This document shows positions 16,857-27,609 of a stretch of DNA of 64,000 nucleotides, piece after piece (position 1 is the stretch's first letter; every line of letters starts with the position of its first letter). Location: positions 186,001 to 250,000 of the forward strand of contig CAVQVG010000017.1 of assembly GCA_963717125.1 (NCBI GenBank). The letters are read 5' to 3'. Under the pieces are notes generated by a model. The model worked only from the letters and a program-made list of their open reading frames with translations. It had not been told where the DNA came from and ran no database searches. The stretch comes from RYN-230 sp963717125. Its GTDB lineage: Bacteria > Actinomycetota > Actinomycetes > Streptosporangiales > Streptosporangiaceae. The translations under genes and the position numbers were made by a program.

Positions 16857-17687
16857 GTGCGCATCGATCTGCATTCCCATTCGGCCGCCTCGGACGGCAC
16901 CGACCCGCCCGCCGAGGTGGTGGCGCGTGCCCGCGGCGCCGGCGTCGATGTGCTGGCGCTGACCGACCATGACACGCTGGCCGGGCTGGATGCGGCCCGG
17001 GGCGCGCTGCCGCCCGGGTTGACCCTGGTCAGCGGGATGGAGCTGTCCTCCCGGCTGGACGGCCATAGCGTGCACCTGCTCAGCTACCTGCCTGCCGGGA
17101 TGAACGCGGAACTCGCCGCCGAGACCCAGGCCATCCGGGAGGACCGGGTACGGCGCGGCCAGGCCATGGTGGCCAGGCTGCGCGAGCTGGGCGTGGACAT
17201 CAGCTGGCCGCAGGTGGCCGAGCTGGCCGCCGGGGGCAGCGTGGGGCGGCCGCATATCGCCCGGGCCATGGTGGCCGCCGGGGCGATCAGCGAGCCGCGC
17301 GAGGCGTTCAGCCCGGACTGGATCGGATCCGGCGGCCGGGCCTATGTCAGCCGGTACGCGCTGCCCCCGGCCCGGGCGATCGACCTGGTCCGCGGCAGCG
17401 GCGGCGCCGTCGTGCTGGCCCACCCCGGCGCGCTGTCCCGGGGCTGGCGGATCCCGGACCAGGCCATCGCGGAGCTGGCCGGGGCCGGGCTGGCCGGCCT
17501 GGAGGTGGACCACCCCGATCACGACCCGGCCGAACGGGCGCGGCTGCGCGAGCTGGCCGGCCGGCTCGGCCTGCTGGCCACCGGCGGCAGCGACGATCAC
17601 GGCAGCCTGACCGGGCACCGGCTGGGCTGCGAGACCACCAGCCCGGAAGCCTTCGCCGAGCTGATGGCCCAGACTTCGGGGTCATGA
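16857..17687 (+). CDS. PHP domain metal-dependent phosphoesterase
   Basis: A 276-residue PHP-fold protein. Metal ligands are visible in order: IDLHSHSAASDGT, LALTDHDTLAGLD, a central GRPHIARAMV, GGAVVLAHPGAL, and GGSDDHG near the end. This matches 3',5'-nucleoside bisphosphate phosphatase/YciV-type proteins. GTG 16857 places the first metal motif at residue 4, as is usual; a TTG at 16797 would add 20 atypical residues. The TGA overlaps the MarC start by 4 bases. Confidence 0.9.
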   Translation: MRIDLHSHSAASDGTDPPAEVVARARGAGVDVLALTDHDTLAGLDAARGALPPGLTLVSGMELSSRLDGHSVHLLSYLPAGMNAELAAETQAIREDRVRRGQAMVARLRELGVDISWPQVAELAAGGSVGRPHIARAMVAAGAISEPREAFSPDWIGSGGRAYVSRYALPPARAIDLVRGSGGAVVLAHPGALSRGWRIPDQAIAELAGAGLAGLEVDHPDHDPAERARLRELAGRLGLLATGGSDDHGSLTGHRLGCETTSPEAFAELMAQTSGS

Positions 17688-18143
17688 AATTTTTCGGTGA
17701 GGTCTTCGTCACACTGCTGGTGATCACTGACCCGGCCGGCACCGTGCCGATGTTCATCGCGCTGACCCGGCGCTCGGACCGCCGGGAGCGGCATCGGCTG
17801 GCCTGGCAGGCGGCGCTGGTGGTGCTGGGCGAGATCGTGGCCTTCGCGTTGTTCCGCCGCGAGGTACTTGATTACCTGGGCGTCCAGCTGCCCGCGCGCC
17901 ATCGTAGCCACCATGCTGTTCGTGCAGCGGATCCATAATGGTGCGGAGGTGGCCGGTTTCGCGCTCGCCCTGGGTGCCGTGGTGGCCGTGCTCTGGCTTT
18001 CCATGCGGTTTGCCGGGGTGGTCAAGCGGCTGCTGCGGGACAGCGGCGTGGAGCTGCTCACCCGCATCTCCGGCCTGCTGCTGTCCGCCATCGCGGTCCA
18101 GCTGGTCGCCCAGGCGGTCCGGGCATTCGTGACGCAAGGCTGA
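17684..18143 (+). pseudogene. MarC-family membrane protein with an internal deletion
   Basis: The first part (MKFFGEVFVTLLVITDPAG to LDYLGVQLPA) and the last part (AIVATMLFVQRI to LVAQAVRAFV) are both clear MarC-family sequence. The family's central stretch of roughly 45 residues, containing the GLLLLLVAL helix and the LAGPG loop, is missing. The two parts are in different frames and join near 17893-17897. MarC proteins are about 200 residues with six membrane helices; here at least one helix and the frame are lost. Unlike the other broken genes, a single-base error cannot explain this one. Confidence 0.8.
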
Positions 18144-18157
18144 GAGGATGGGCTTCC

Positions 18158-18796
18158 ATGGACGCGCGGATAAAACGGGTCACCTCGCCCGGTAGCGACG
18201 GTGCGCCGGACGGCAACAGCTGGATCGTGGGCGACGACGAGGAGGTCATCGTCATCGACCCGGGCACCGACGCCGGCGCGGTGCTGGCCGCGGTGGGCGA
18301 GCGCGAGATCCTCGCCGTGATCTGCACCCACGGGCATGCCTCGCACGTGGCCGCGGCGGTCGAGGTGGCCGAGCGGGACGAGTCCCCGATCGCGCTGCAT
18401 CCGCGGGACGTCCTGCAGTGGCGCACCGCGAAGGCGGGCGACGACCCGGAGATCGACATGGCAGACGGCGGGATCTTCGAGGTCGCCGACGTCTCGCTGG
18501 AAGTGATCCACTCCCCGGGGCACACGCCGGGGTCGGTCTGCCTGTTCAGCGAGGAACTCGAGGCGGTGTTCTCCGGGGACACCCTGCTGGCCACCGGCCC
18601 GGCGCCGTACCAGAATGAGTTTCCGGACTTCCCGGCCCAGCTCAGCGCCATCGGCGAGCACCTGCTCACGCTGGACGCGGCGACCCGGGTGCTGCCCGGG
18701 CACGGCGACGAGACCACGGTGGCGGTCGCGTTGAAGCGGTTCGACTCCTGGGTGACCGCGGGCCCGGTGCTGGCCGGCCGCGGCGATCCGGACTGA
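18158..18796 (+). CDS. MBL-fold metallo-hydrolase (glyoxalase II-like), one metal ligand altered
   Basis: A 212-residue beta-lactamase-fold protein with VIDPGTD, the histidine motif as THGHASH, HSPGHTPGSVCLFS, FSGDTLL and LPGHGDET. The usual motif is THxHxDH; here the Asp is Ser, removing a ligand of the second metal. Actinobacterial relatives at this locus normally keep that Asp, to my knowledge. It lies between MarC and the nuclease gene, 5 bases before the latter. Confidence 0.85.
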   Translation: MDARIKRVTSPGSDGAPDGNSWIVGDDEEVIVIDPGTDAGAVLAAVGEREILAVICTHGHASHVAAAVEVAERDESPIALHPRDVLQWRTAKAGDDPEIDMADGGIFEVADVSLEVIHSPGHTPGSVCLFSEELEAVFSGDTLLATGPAPYQNEFPDFPAQLSAIGEHLLTLDAATRVLPGHGDETTVAVALKRFDSWVTAGPVLAGRGDPD

Positions 18797-18801
18797 GCGG
18801 C

Positions 18802-19677
18802 ATGCTGCACGGGGAGCAACTCGGCCTGGCGGGGATGCCGCGCCGCCTGTATCCGTGCACGCCGACCCGGCTGACCACCTGGCTGGCCTGCCGGCGGCTG
18901 TACCGGATGAACTACCTGGACCGGCCGCCCCCGCGCAAGGGGCCGCCGTGGGCGCACAACAGCGTGGGCGCCAGCGTGCACAACGCGCTGGCCGCGTGGT
19001 GGCGGCTGCCCCGGGCGCAGCGGACGGTTGGCGCCGCCGGCGGTTTACTGGAGCAGGGCTGGATCAACGAGGGCTTCGCCAGCGACGCGCAGTCGGCCGC
19101 GGTGCGCACCCGGGCGGCCAGCATGGTCGAGGCGTACGTGGCCCGGCTGGACCCGGCGGCCGAGCCGGCCGGGGTGGAACGCACGGTGGCCGCGCGCACC
19201 GAGCGGATCGCCGTGTCCGGGCGGATCGACCGGCTCGACGACCGGCCGCTGGCCGCGGGCGGGCGGGAGCTGGTCGTGGTCAACTACAAGACTGGGCGGC
19301 GGCCGTTGAGCACCGACGACGCGCGCAGTTCGCTGCCGCTGGCGGTGTACGCAGTGGCCGCCGGGCGGGTGCTGCGGCGGCCCTGCCACCAGGTGGAACT
19401 GCATCACCTGCCGACCGGTACGGTGCACGCCTGGACGCACACCGAGGCCACCCTGGACCGGCAGCTGGGCCGGGCCGAGGACATCGCCGCCGAGTGCTCG
19501 GCGGCCGACGACCAGTTCCGCGCCGGGCGGCCGGACGCGGGCGGCGTGGACCAGGTGTTCCCGCCGAGTCCCGGGCCGGCCTGCGGCTGGTGTGATTTCC
19601 GCGCGGTGTGCCCGGAGGGATCGGCGGCCACCCCGGCCCGCCGCCCCTGGGACGGCCTCGACCTCACCGACAACTAA
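18802..19677 (+). CDS. PD-(D/E)XK nuclease family protein (RecB/Cas4-like, Fe-S type)
   Basis: The 291-residue protein resembles the C-terminal nuclease domain of RecB/AddB. A single early cysteine (TTWLACRRLY) and a C-terminal CGWCDFRAVCPEG would hold an iron-sulfur cluster. GRIDRLDD and VVVNYKTGR are the core strands. The second core Asp (usually VDYKTG) reads Asn here, which should weaken or abolish catalysis unless it is a base-call error. It probably acts in DNA repair. Confidence 0.8.
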   Translation: MLHGEQLGLAGMPRRLYPCTPTRLTTWLACRRLYRMNYLDRPPPRKGPPWAHNSVGASVHNALAAWWRLPRAQRTVGAAGGLLEQGWINEGFASDAQSAAVRTRAASMVEAYVARLDPAAEPAGVERTVAARTERIAVSGRIDRLDDRPLAAGGRELVVVNYKTGRRPLSTDDARSSLPLAVYAVAAGRVLRRPCHQVELHHLPTGTVHAWTHTEATLDRQLGRAEDIAAECSAADDQFRAGRPDAGGVDQVFPPSPGPACGWCDFRAVCPEGSAATPARRPWDGLDLTDN

Positions 19678-19781
19678 GCCCGGCGCTGCGTGCCTACATG
19701 ATCATCAGCTCGGGTCGCCATCTGGTGAGCATGGTGGTGCTGGCGTGACCAGTGAGAGTGGCCCGGCGGGGCGCTCAGTTG

Positions 19782-19829
19782 GTGATCAACTGATTACTGC
19801 TGTTATGGCGACACGAATCAGTTGATCAC
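19782..19829. promoter_or_regulatory. Perfect 14-bp inverted repeat between converging genes
   Basis: GTGATCAACTGATT (19782-19795) and its exact complement AATCAGTTGATCAC (19816-19829) flank a 20-base loop, in an AT-richer 205-base gap. It may serve as a terminator for the converging genes or as a binding site; a further GATGATCAATT follows. Confidence 0.5.
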
Positions 19830-19882
19830 GAATTGGGATGATCAATTTCCTGGCCTTGAGGCAGCGGCGTTGATCCAAAGGA

Positions 19883-20895
19883 TCAGGGGGTGCGGGTGGG
19901 GCGGCCCCGGTGGCATTCGACGGTGTTCCAGAAGCCGGTGAGGGTGCTGGCCGTGGTTTCCGGCGCCTCCACTGCGGGGGAGTGGGCGGCGGCTGGGATG
20001 CACACCCGCTGCGCGCCGAGCCGGGCGGCCATATCCTCCTGAGCGGCGGGCTCCCAGGCGTCGTCGTTCTCGCCGTAGACCACCATCAGGGGCACGCCGT
20101 CCAGCTTGGCCAGGGCCGGGGTGCGGTCCGGGCAGGACAGCAGGGTCTCGCCCATGGCCCGCAGCCCGGTCGGGCTACTGTGCAGCATCCGGGTGCCGAG
20201 GAAGTCAATGATCCCGGCCGGGACCCCGCCGGCCACCGCCTCCGGCTCCATCCGGGTTTTCCAGATCCGCTCGATCTCGGCGCGCAGCCCGGCCGGGCCG
20301 GTGCCGTCCAGTTCGGCCAGCAGCCCACTCAGCACGGCCGCACGCGGCCCGGTAAGCGCGCCGGGGCCAGAGCTCATCAGGGTCAGCGAGCTGATCCGGG
20401 CCGCCCGGCCGAGCAGCACCTCCCGGGCCACCAGGCCGCCGAGGGAGTGGCCGAGCAGGTGGATGCCCCGGGCGGCCGGGCCCCCAGCGCCTTCGGCTGG
20501 CCGGCGCCTTCGGCTGGGCCGGCGCCTTCGGCTGGGCAGGCGCTCTCGGCCGGATCGGCGAGGTCGGCACGCCCGGAGCTCAGCCAGTCGGCGATCATGG
20601 CGACGTCCGCGGCCAGCGCGTCCAGCTGGTAGGCCGCGTCGTCGTCGCCGCCTGGGGTCTCGAACTGGCCGCGCATGTCTATGGCGATCACCTGCAGGCC
20701 GGCCGAGGCCAGTGCCTGCAGGATGAGCAGGAAGTCTTCTTTGCTGCCGGTGTAGCCGGGCACCAGCAGCGCAGGCTCCCGTTCGCGCACGCCGGTGACC
20801 GGGAGCGCCTCGAGCGCGGCGAATTTGCCCCGGCTGGTTTCGATGGTCCGCCGCCGCACCCCAGAGGGCAGTTGCAGCGATTTGGGTGTGCTCAC
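19883..20895 (-). pseudogene. Alpha/beta hydrolase, split by a one-base deletion in a repeat
   Basis: The N-terminal part (MSTPKSLQLPSGVRRR to about PAEGAGPAEGAG; ALLVPGYTGSKEDF) and the C-terminal part (HLLGHSLGGLVAREVLL with the nucleophile Ser, VYGENDDAWEP, AAHSPAVEAPE with the His) are in different frames. The switch falls in a triplicated AEGAGP-coding repeat at 20487-20539, where one unit is 17 instead of 18 bases. With that G restored the protein is a normal hydrolase of about 337 residues. The substrate is unknown. Confidence 0.85.
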
Positions 20896-20975
20896 AGGCG
20901 GCCAGCCTACCCACGGATGGTGCGGGTACGCCCTACCTGCCCTTGATGATTCCTCAGTACTGGCTGGCTGCCGGC

Positions 20976-22547
<1,572 letters not shown>

Positions 22548-22818
22548 TGTCAGTTCAATCAGCTTCCATCAGTGGCCCGCTGGCTGGCGGCACGCTACGC
22601 GCGCGTGATGGCCTTTCGGGCCTCGCTAGTGGCTCCGCTGACGGGCGTCGCCCACCAGCGCAATAGGGCTTCCAGTCAGCCGAACGACGAGCCCTACTGC
22701 CACCAGAAACACGGTCGGGGTTTGCCGCATTCCCAGCACAAAACTGCAAGCAGTGTACCAATGTGTACTGCGTGCTGGGTGGTCCGACGCGCAGCCGTCT
22801 AGTTGTTACGCTTCGCGG

Positions 22819-23670
22819 GTGACCGAAGCGCGGCGGCGCGAGGACGCGCCCCAGCAGCCGGACAGCCCCGAATTGGCTGATGGCCCCGAACGGGCGGACG
22901 GCCCCGAACGGGCCGACAGCCCCGAACGGGCCGGCGTGCTCGACCTGCTCGGGTTGCTCGCCTACGCCGAGCTCGTCGCGTTCTTCCGGCTGTCCGACGA
23001 CGCCGCGCTGGCCCCGTCGCTGGTGGACAAGGCGGCGTTGGGCGAGATGGCGGTCGCCGAGTTTGGGCACTTCCGGCTGCTCTGGGAGCACATCACGACG
23101 CTGGGTGCGCAACCCGACCAGGTGATGCTCCCGTTCACCACGGCGCTGGACGCGTTCCACGCCCGCACCGCCCCGTCCGACTGGCTGGAGGGCCTGGTCA
23201 AGGCGTACGTCGGGGACGGCATCGCAGCGGACTTCTACCGCGCGGTGGCCGAACTGGTCGATCCGCAGACCCGCGACCTGGTGCTCCGGGTGCTGGCCGA
23301 CACCGGGCACGCCGAGTTTGTGATCGCCCGGGTGCGCGCGGCCATGGCGGCCGACCCGCAGGTCGCGGGCAGGCTGGCGCTGTGGGCCAGGCGGCTGGTC
23401 GGCGAGGCGTTGGCCCAGGCCTACCGGGTGGTCGCCGACCGGCGCCCGCTGGCCACCCTGCTCGCGGCCGGCCCAGCGAGTTCAGCCGCGGCCAGCTCAG
23501 CCGCGGCCAGCTCAGCCACGGACAGCTCAGCCACGGACAGCTCAGCCACGGACAGCGCGGCCACGGCCAGCGCGGCCGCGGACAGCGACCTCGGCGACAT
23601 CGGCCGGATGCTGGCCCGGATCACCGACGCGCACGCGCAGCGGATGACCGCCCTCGGCCTAGCGGGTTAG
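22819..23670 (+). CDS. Ferritin-like fold protein (Rv3210c type)
   Basis: The 283-residue product has a helical core (LLGLLAYAELVAFFRLSDDA, MAVAEFGHFRLLWEH, VLADTGHAEFVIARVR) with E-x2-H-type residues typical of ferritin-like di-iron folds related to MiaE. N-terminal GPERAD repeats and a C-terminal Ser/Ala-rich repeat (SSATD units) are lineage-specific decoration. The start is GTG 22819; no clear ribosome site precedes it, so the message may be leaderless. Divergent from rhlE, as in mycobacteria. Function unknown. Confidence 0.75.
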   Translation: MTEARRREDAPQQPDSPELADGPERADGPERADSPERAGVLDLLGLLAYAELVAFFRLSDDAALAPSLVDKAALGEMAVAEFGHFRLLWEHITTLGAQPDQVMLPFTTALDAFHARTAPSDWLEGLVKAYVGDGIAADFYRAVAELVDPQTRDLVLRVLADTGHAEFVIARVRAAMAADPQVAGRLALWARRLVGEALAQAYRVVADRRPLATLLAAGPASSAAASSAAASSATDSSATDSSATDSAATASAAADSDLGDIGRMLARITDAHAQRMTALGLAG

Positions 23671-23728
23671 CGGGTTAGCGCGGTGCATCGTGCCCCGCCC
23701 GCGAGGCATTTTGCACCGCGCTGATGCT

Positions 23729-23956
23729 TTACAGGTTGCCGAACCCGACGCGGCGCTGCTCCACGCCGGTGAACTCGATGTAGGCGATCTTGTCCGCCGG
23801 GACCATGAACGTGCCGCCCTTGTCGTCCGGCAGCACCAGCAGGCCGCCGCCGTCGGCCAGCGCCTCGGTCAGCCGCCGCTGCACCTCGTCCGCGGAGACC
23901 TTGGTCTCGAAGACCAGTTCCCGCTGGATGGACTGGATCCCGATCTTGACTTCCAC
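23729..23956 (-). CDS. DUF3107 family protein
   Basis: A 75-residue protein that matches DUF3107 over its length: VEVKIGIQSIQRELVFET, an alanine-rich helix, then KIAYIEFTG and RRVGFGNL at the C terminus. Its role is unknown; it is conserved next to TetR and the ferritin-like gene. It starts at GTG 23956, 14 bases after the TetR stop, so the two are probably co-transcribed. Confidence 0.95.
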   Translation of the reverse strand: MEVKIGIQSIQRELVFETKVSADEVQRRLTEALADGGGLLVLPDDKGGTFMVPADKIAYIEFTGVEQRRVGFGNL

Positions 23957-23969
23957 AGCGCTCCTGTCG

Positions 23970-24590
23970 TCAGGCGGTACGCGGCCAGCCGCTGATGCCG
24001 CGCCAGGCCAGCCGGGCCATCAGCTCTTCGGCGGCGCCCTTGGGGATGGCCCGGTCGGTGCCCAGCCAGTAGGTGGCGCTGATCCTGGCCATGCCGACCA
24101 TGCCGATGCTGAGCAGGTGAGCCTCGGCGTCGCTCATCCCGGTGTCCTCGCGGATGACCTCGCTGATCATGTCGGCGTGGTCATGCATGGTCTGGTCGAG
24201 CCGGTCCCGCACGGCCGGCTCGTTGCGCAGATCGGACTCGAACACCAGGCGGAACGCCCCGCCGGTGTCGGTCACGAAGTCGAAGAAGGCCTGGAACGTG
24301 GCGGTGACCCGCTGCTTGTTGTCCGTGGTGGAGGCCAGCGCGTTACGGATCGTGGCGGTGAGTGCCTCGCCGCTCTCGTCGAGCAGCGCCAGGTACAGCT
24401 CCAGCTTGCCGGGAAAGTGCTGGTACAGCACCGGCTTGCTGACCCCGGCCCGCTCGGCGATCTCGTCCATGGCCGCCGCGTGGTAGCCCTGCGCGACGAA
24501 GACTTCCTGGGCGGCTCCCAGTAGCTGCCGGCGCCGGGCGGGCCTCGGCAGCCGCGTACCGGCCGTACGGGCCTGCGGTGTTGCTGTCAC
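23970..24590 (-). CDS. TetR-family transcriptional regulator (Rv3208 type)
   Basis: A 206-residue repressor: helix-turn-helix near residues 20-60 (AAMDEIAERAGVSKPVLYQH), then a ligand-binding domain with FVTDTGGAFRLVFESDLR. I use GTG 24590, which follows GGAGTGTCTC; the longer start at 24635 lacks a site. It probably regulates its own operon with DUF3107. Confidence 0.88.
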   Translation of the reverse strand: MTATPQARTAGTRLPRPARRRQLLGAAQEVFVAQGYHAAAMDEIAERAGVSKPVLYQHFPGKLELYLALLDESGEALTATIRNALASTTDNKQRVTATFQAFFDFVTDTGGAFRLVFESDLRNEPAVRDRLDQTMHDHADMISEVIREDTGMSDAEAHLLSIGMVGMARISATYWLGTDRAIPKGAAEELMARLAWRGISGWPRTA

Positions 24591-24700
24591 GAGACACTCC
24601 GATGCGTCTGTCCGGCGGTAAACCCGCCTGATCACGCCATCCTACGACCGCGCGCGCGCTCCGGGGCCGGTAACAGAACGTGACTCAAGGGGTTGGCCGG

Positions 24701-24895
24701 TCAGCGGTAACCATCCTCGTCGTCGGTCACTTCCACGTGCTGCTCCGCCGCGTCCGCCTCGTCTGCCTCGGCGGGCAGTTCGAACGGCTCCTCGGCCGGC
24801 TCGTCGTCCTCTCCGGGCAGCGGCTGGTGCTGCTCCACCGCGTCGGCGGTCGGTGCTTCTATGTCCTCGCTGGGATCCCAGCTCACGTCGCTCAT
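24701..24895 (-). CDS. Small acidic protein with two EADxxEQ repeats
   Basis: A 64-residue, strongly acidic protein. Two related segments, EAPTADAVEQHQPL and EADEADAAEQHVEV, are followed by DDEDGYR at the C terminus. This repeat pattern is seen in short actinobacterial proteins of unknown function (DUF5709-like, by memory). The ATG at 24895 is preceded by GAGGTGGGTGG. No membrane or signal segment. Confidence 0.6.
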   Translation of the reverse strand: MSDVSWDPSEDIEAPTADAVEQHQPLPGEDDEPAEEPFELPAEADEADAAEQHVEVTDDEDGYR

Positions 24896-24992
24896 CCACC
24901 CACCTCATTCACCGGCTCGCGCCGGGCTAGTCATCGCGGCTGGGCTAGTCATCGCGGCTGGGCCGTTCATCGCGGCTGGGCCGTGGTCTCCG

Positions 24993-26580
24993 CTATCTGG
25001 CCATCCGGCCCCTGGCTGGCTGGCCCAGGATCCGGCCGCACCGAGTCTTCCGCAGCGGAGCCCGCCGTGCCCGCCGCTTCGGCCGCCTGCCCGGCCGCCG
25101 CGCCGGCCGTCGCCGCGCCGGCCCCGCCGCGCCTGCCGCCGCGCCGGCCGCCGCCGCGTCGGCCGCGGCTGCCCCGGCCGCGGCCAGGCCGCGCAGCGGC
25201 GCGCCGACCGCCTCACCGTAACTGGGGAACGCGTGCACCACGTCGGCCAGCACGTCCAGCGGGATCCGGGCCCGGATGGCCAGCGTCACCTCGCCCATCC
25301 ACTCTTCCGCGTACGGGCCCACCGCGGCCGCGCCGACCAGGATGTCGTCGTTGCCGGCGTCCGCGTACAGCTCGACCCGGCCCCGGTCGTCATCCTCCAC
25401 CGTGGCCCGGGCCGTGTCGGCCAGGTCGCAGCTCACCGTGACCAAGTCGACCCCGCTGGCCGCGGCCAGCGCCGGCGATACGCCGACGGCGACCACCGAC
25501 GGCGAGGTGTACACGGTCCGCGGCACCGCCCGGTAGTCTGCGCAGCGGTTCCCGCCCAGGATGTTGGCGGCCACGATCCTGGCCTGGTACCGGGCGGTGT
25601 GGGTGTACGGGGCGACCGCGGTCACGTCGCCCGCCGCCCACAGCCGCCCGGCCGGTTTCCTGGCCCGCTGGCCGGCGCCCAGCAGCGTGCCGCCGGGCGG
25701 CGCGGCCGGGATCACCCGGCAGGTCTCGTCCAGTGGCAGCGCCTCGCCCGCCGGGACGCCGAGCACCTCGAGTCCGATCCCGCTGATCCGTGGCCGCCGG
25801 CCGGTGGCCAGCAGCACCCGGTCGGCCTCGATCCGGGTGCCGTCGGCCAGGGTCAGCGCCAGCGCGGCGTCCAGCGTCTCGGCCTTCACCACCGGCGAGC
25901 CCAGCCGCAGGTCCACCCCGGTGCGGCGGAGCGCGTCACCGAGAATCTCCCCGGTGAACGTGGCCTCGCCCGGCAGCACGTGCGGTTCCGCTTCCAGCAA
26001 CGTCACCTGCGAGCCGAACGCCGCGTAGATCTGCGCCAGCTCGCAGCCAACCGGGCCCGCGCCCAGCACGATCAGCCGCCGCGGCAGGTCGGGGCAGGTC
26101 AGCGCCTCGGCGCTGGTCCAGGTGGGCACGTCGGGGAGACCTTCGACCGGCGGCGCCACCGGCTCGCTGCCGGTCGCCAGCACCAGGTCCTGGTAGCGCA
26201 GCGTCACCGGGCCGGACGGGGCGGCCCCGTCCATGCTGGCCTTGACCGGGTTCGGCACGACCACCACCGTGCCGGGCTTGGTCACCCGGCCGGCGCCGCG
26301 GAGCAAGGTCACCCCGGCCTCGGCCAGCCGCGCGGTGGCCACCGTGTCGTTCAGGTGGCCGGCCACCTCGTCCCGGCGGTCCACCGCGTGCTCCCAGGTC
26401 TCACCCCGGCGCGCCGACTGCAGCAGCGACTTGGACGGCATGTCGGCCAGGTACGGCGACTCGCCGCCGACCAGGCCGGCCTTCCACCAGGGCCGCCGAC
26501 CGGCCCGCCCGGGAGACCTCCGTGGCGATGAGCGTGCCGGATGTTCCCCCGCCCAGCACGACGACGTCGAAGTCAGGCAT
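24993..26580 (-). pseudogene. FAD/NAD(P)-dependent pyridine nucleotide oxidoreductase, frameshifted
   Basis: The N-terminus (MPDFDVVVLGGGTSGTLIA, FAD-binding) is one frame off from the rest, which continues GGESPYLADMPSKSLL. The shift is an apparent extra base near 26490, in the Val-Glu-Ala-Gly-Leu region. The body has an NAD-binding GAGPVGCELAQIYAAFG and LLATGRRPRISG. Where lipoamide dehydrogenase has the redox pair CxxxxC, this protein has no cysteines, so it is not a disulfide reductase. The C-terminus is an unusual Ala-rich then Arg-rich tail. Start ATG 26580 with GGAGGATCAGCAC upstream. Confidence 0.82.
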
Positions 26581-26715
26581 GTGCTGATCCTCCCCCGCCT
26601 CGCTATGCCTACGCGGTCCGTTCACCACCGACGCGGTCCGTTCATTCTGACAGCCGGAGCGACCCCGGCCCGCCGCAGAGGGGCACATTCCACCCATCCT
26701 GGGTACTGACACTGC

Positions 26716-27534
26716 ATGCGCAGCATGTGGAAAGGTGCCATCTCGTTCGGGCTGGTGATGATCCCGGTCAAGCTCTATACCGCTACCGAGCAGCGGGACG
26801 TTACTTTCCGTCAAGTGCACGTGGCGGACGGCGGCCGGATCAGGTTCCGCCGGGTCTGCGAGCTGGACGGCGAAGAGGTGCCGTACGCCGACGTGGCCAA
26901 GGGCTACGAGCTGGAAGACGGCCGGATGGTCGTGCTGACCGACGAGGACTTCGCCAAGCTGCCGCTGCCCACCGCCCGCAGCATCGAGGTGCTGAACTTC
27001 ACCCCGGCCGACCAGATCGATCCGATCCTGATGAACCGGAGCTACTACGTGGAGCCGGAGAAAGCCGGGACGCGGGCCTACGCGGTGCTCCGCGACGCGC
27101 TGGAGCAGTCCGGCCGGGTCGCGGTGGCCCGGGTCGCGCTGCGCCAGCGCGAGTCGCTGGCCACGCTGCGCGCCCAGGACGGCGCGCTGGTGCTGGAGAC
27201 CCTGCTCTGGCCGGACGAGGTGCGCGCCGCCGACTTCCCGTTCCTGGACGAGGATGTCGAGACCCGGCCCCAGGAGCTGAAGATGGCCACCTCGCTGATC
27301 GACTCGATGACCGAGGATTTCCATCCCGAGCAGTACCACGACAACTACCGCGAGGCGCTGGAGGAGCTGGTCGAGGCCAAGGCGGCGGGCCTGGCCCCGC
27401 CGGAGCCCGAAGAGCGGCCGGCCGCCGAGCCGGTCAGCCTGCTGGACGCGCTCCAGGCCAGCCTGGACGCGGCTGGCAAAGACCGCACCGGCGGCGCCCG
27501 CAAGCGCCCGCCGCGGAAACGGGCCAGCGCCTGA
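26716..27534 (+). CDS. ku: Bacterial Ku, non-homologous end joining
   Basis: A 272-residue Ku-core protein: MRSMWKGAISFGLVMIPVKL, an extended ring with GYELEDGRMVVLTDEDF, PILMNRSYYVEPEK, and a C-terminal Lys/Arg tail (RKRPPRKRASA) that may help DNA binding. It forms a ring on DNA ends and recruits LigD. No ligD is in the window. Confidence 0.96.
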   Translation: MRSMWKGAISFGLVMIPVKLYTATEQRDVTFRQVHVADGGRIRFRRVCELDGEEVPYADVAKGYELEDGRMVVLTDEDFAKLPLPTARSIEVLNFTPADQIDPILMNRSYYVEPEKAGTRAYAVLRDALEQSGRVAVARVALRQRESLATLRAQDGALVLETLLWPDEVRAADFPFLDEDVETRPQELKMATSLIDSMTEDFHPEQYHDNYREALEELVEAKAAGLAPPEPEERPAAEPVSLLDALQASLDAAGKDRTGGARKRPPRKRASA

Positions 27535-27609
27535 GCCACGCCCTTTTCTGCCTAACGCCAGTGCCCAAGTAACCTGGCGTGGCCAGGAACCCAGGATTGG
27601 CGGCGACTG

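Noticed and set aside
18700..18760. tRNA T-loop-like GGTTCGACTCC
   Set aside because: It lies inside the MBL gene and no cloverleaf can be built around it.
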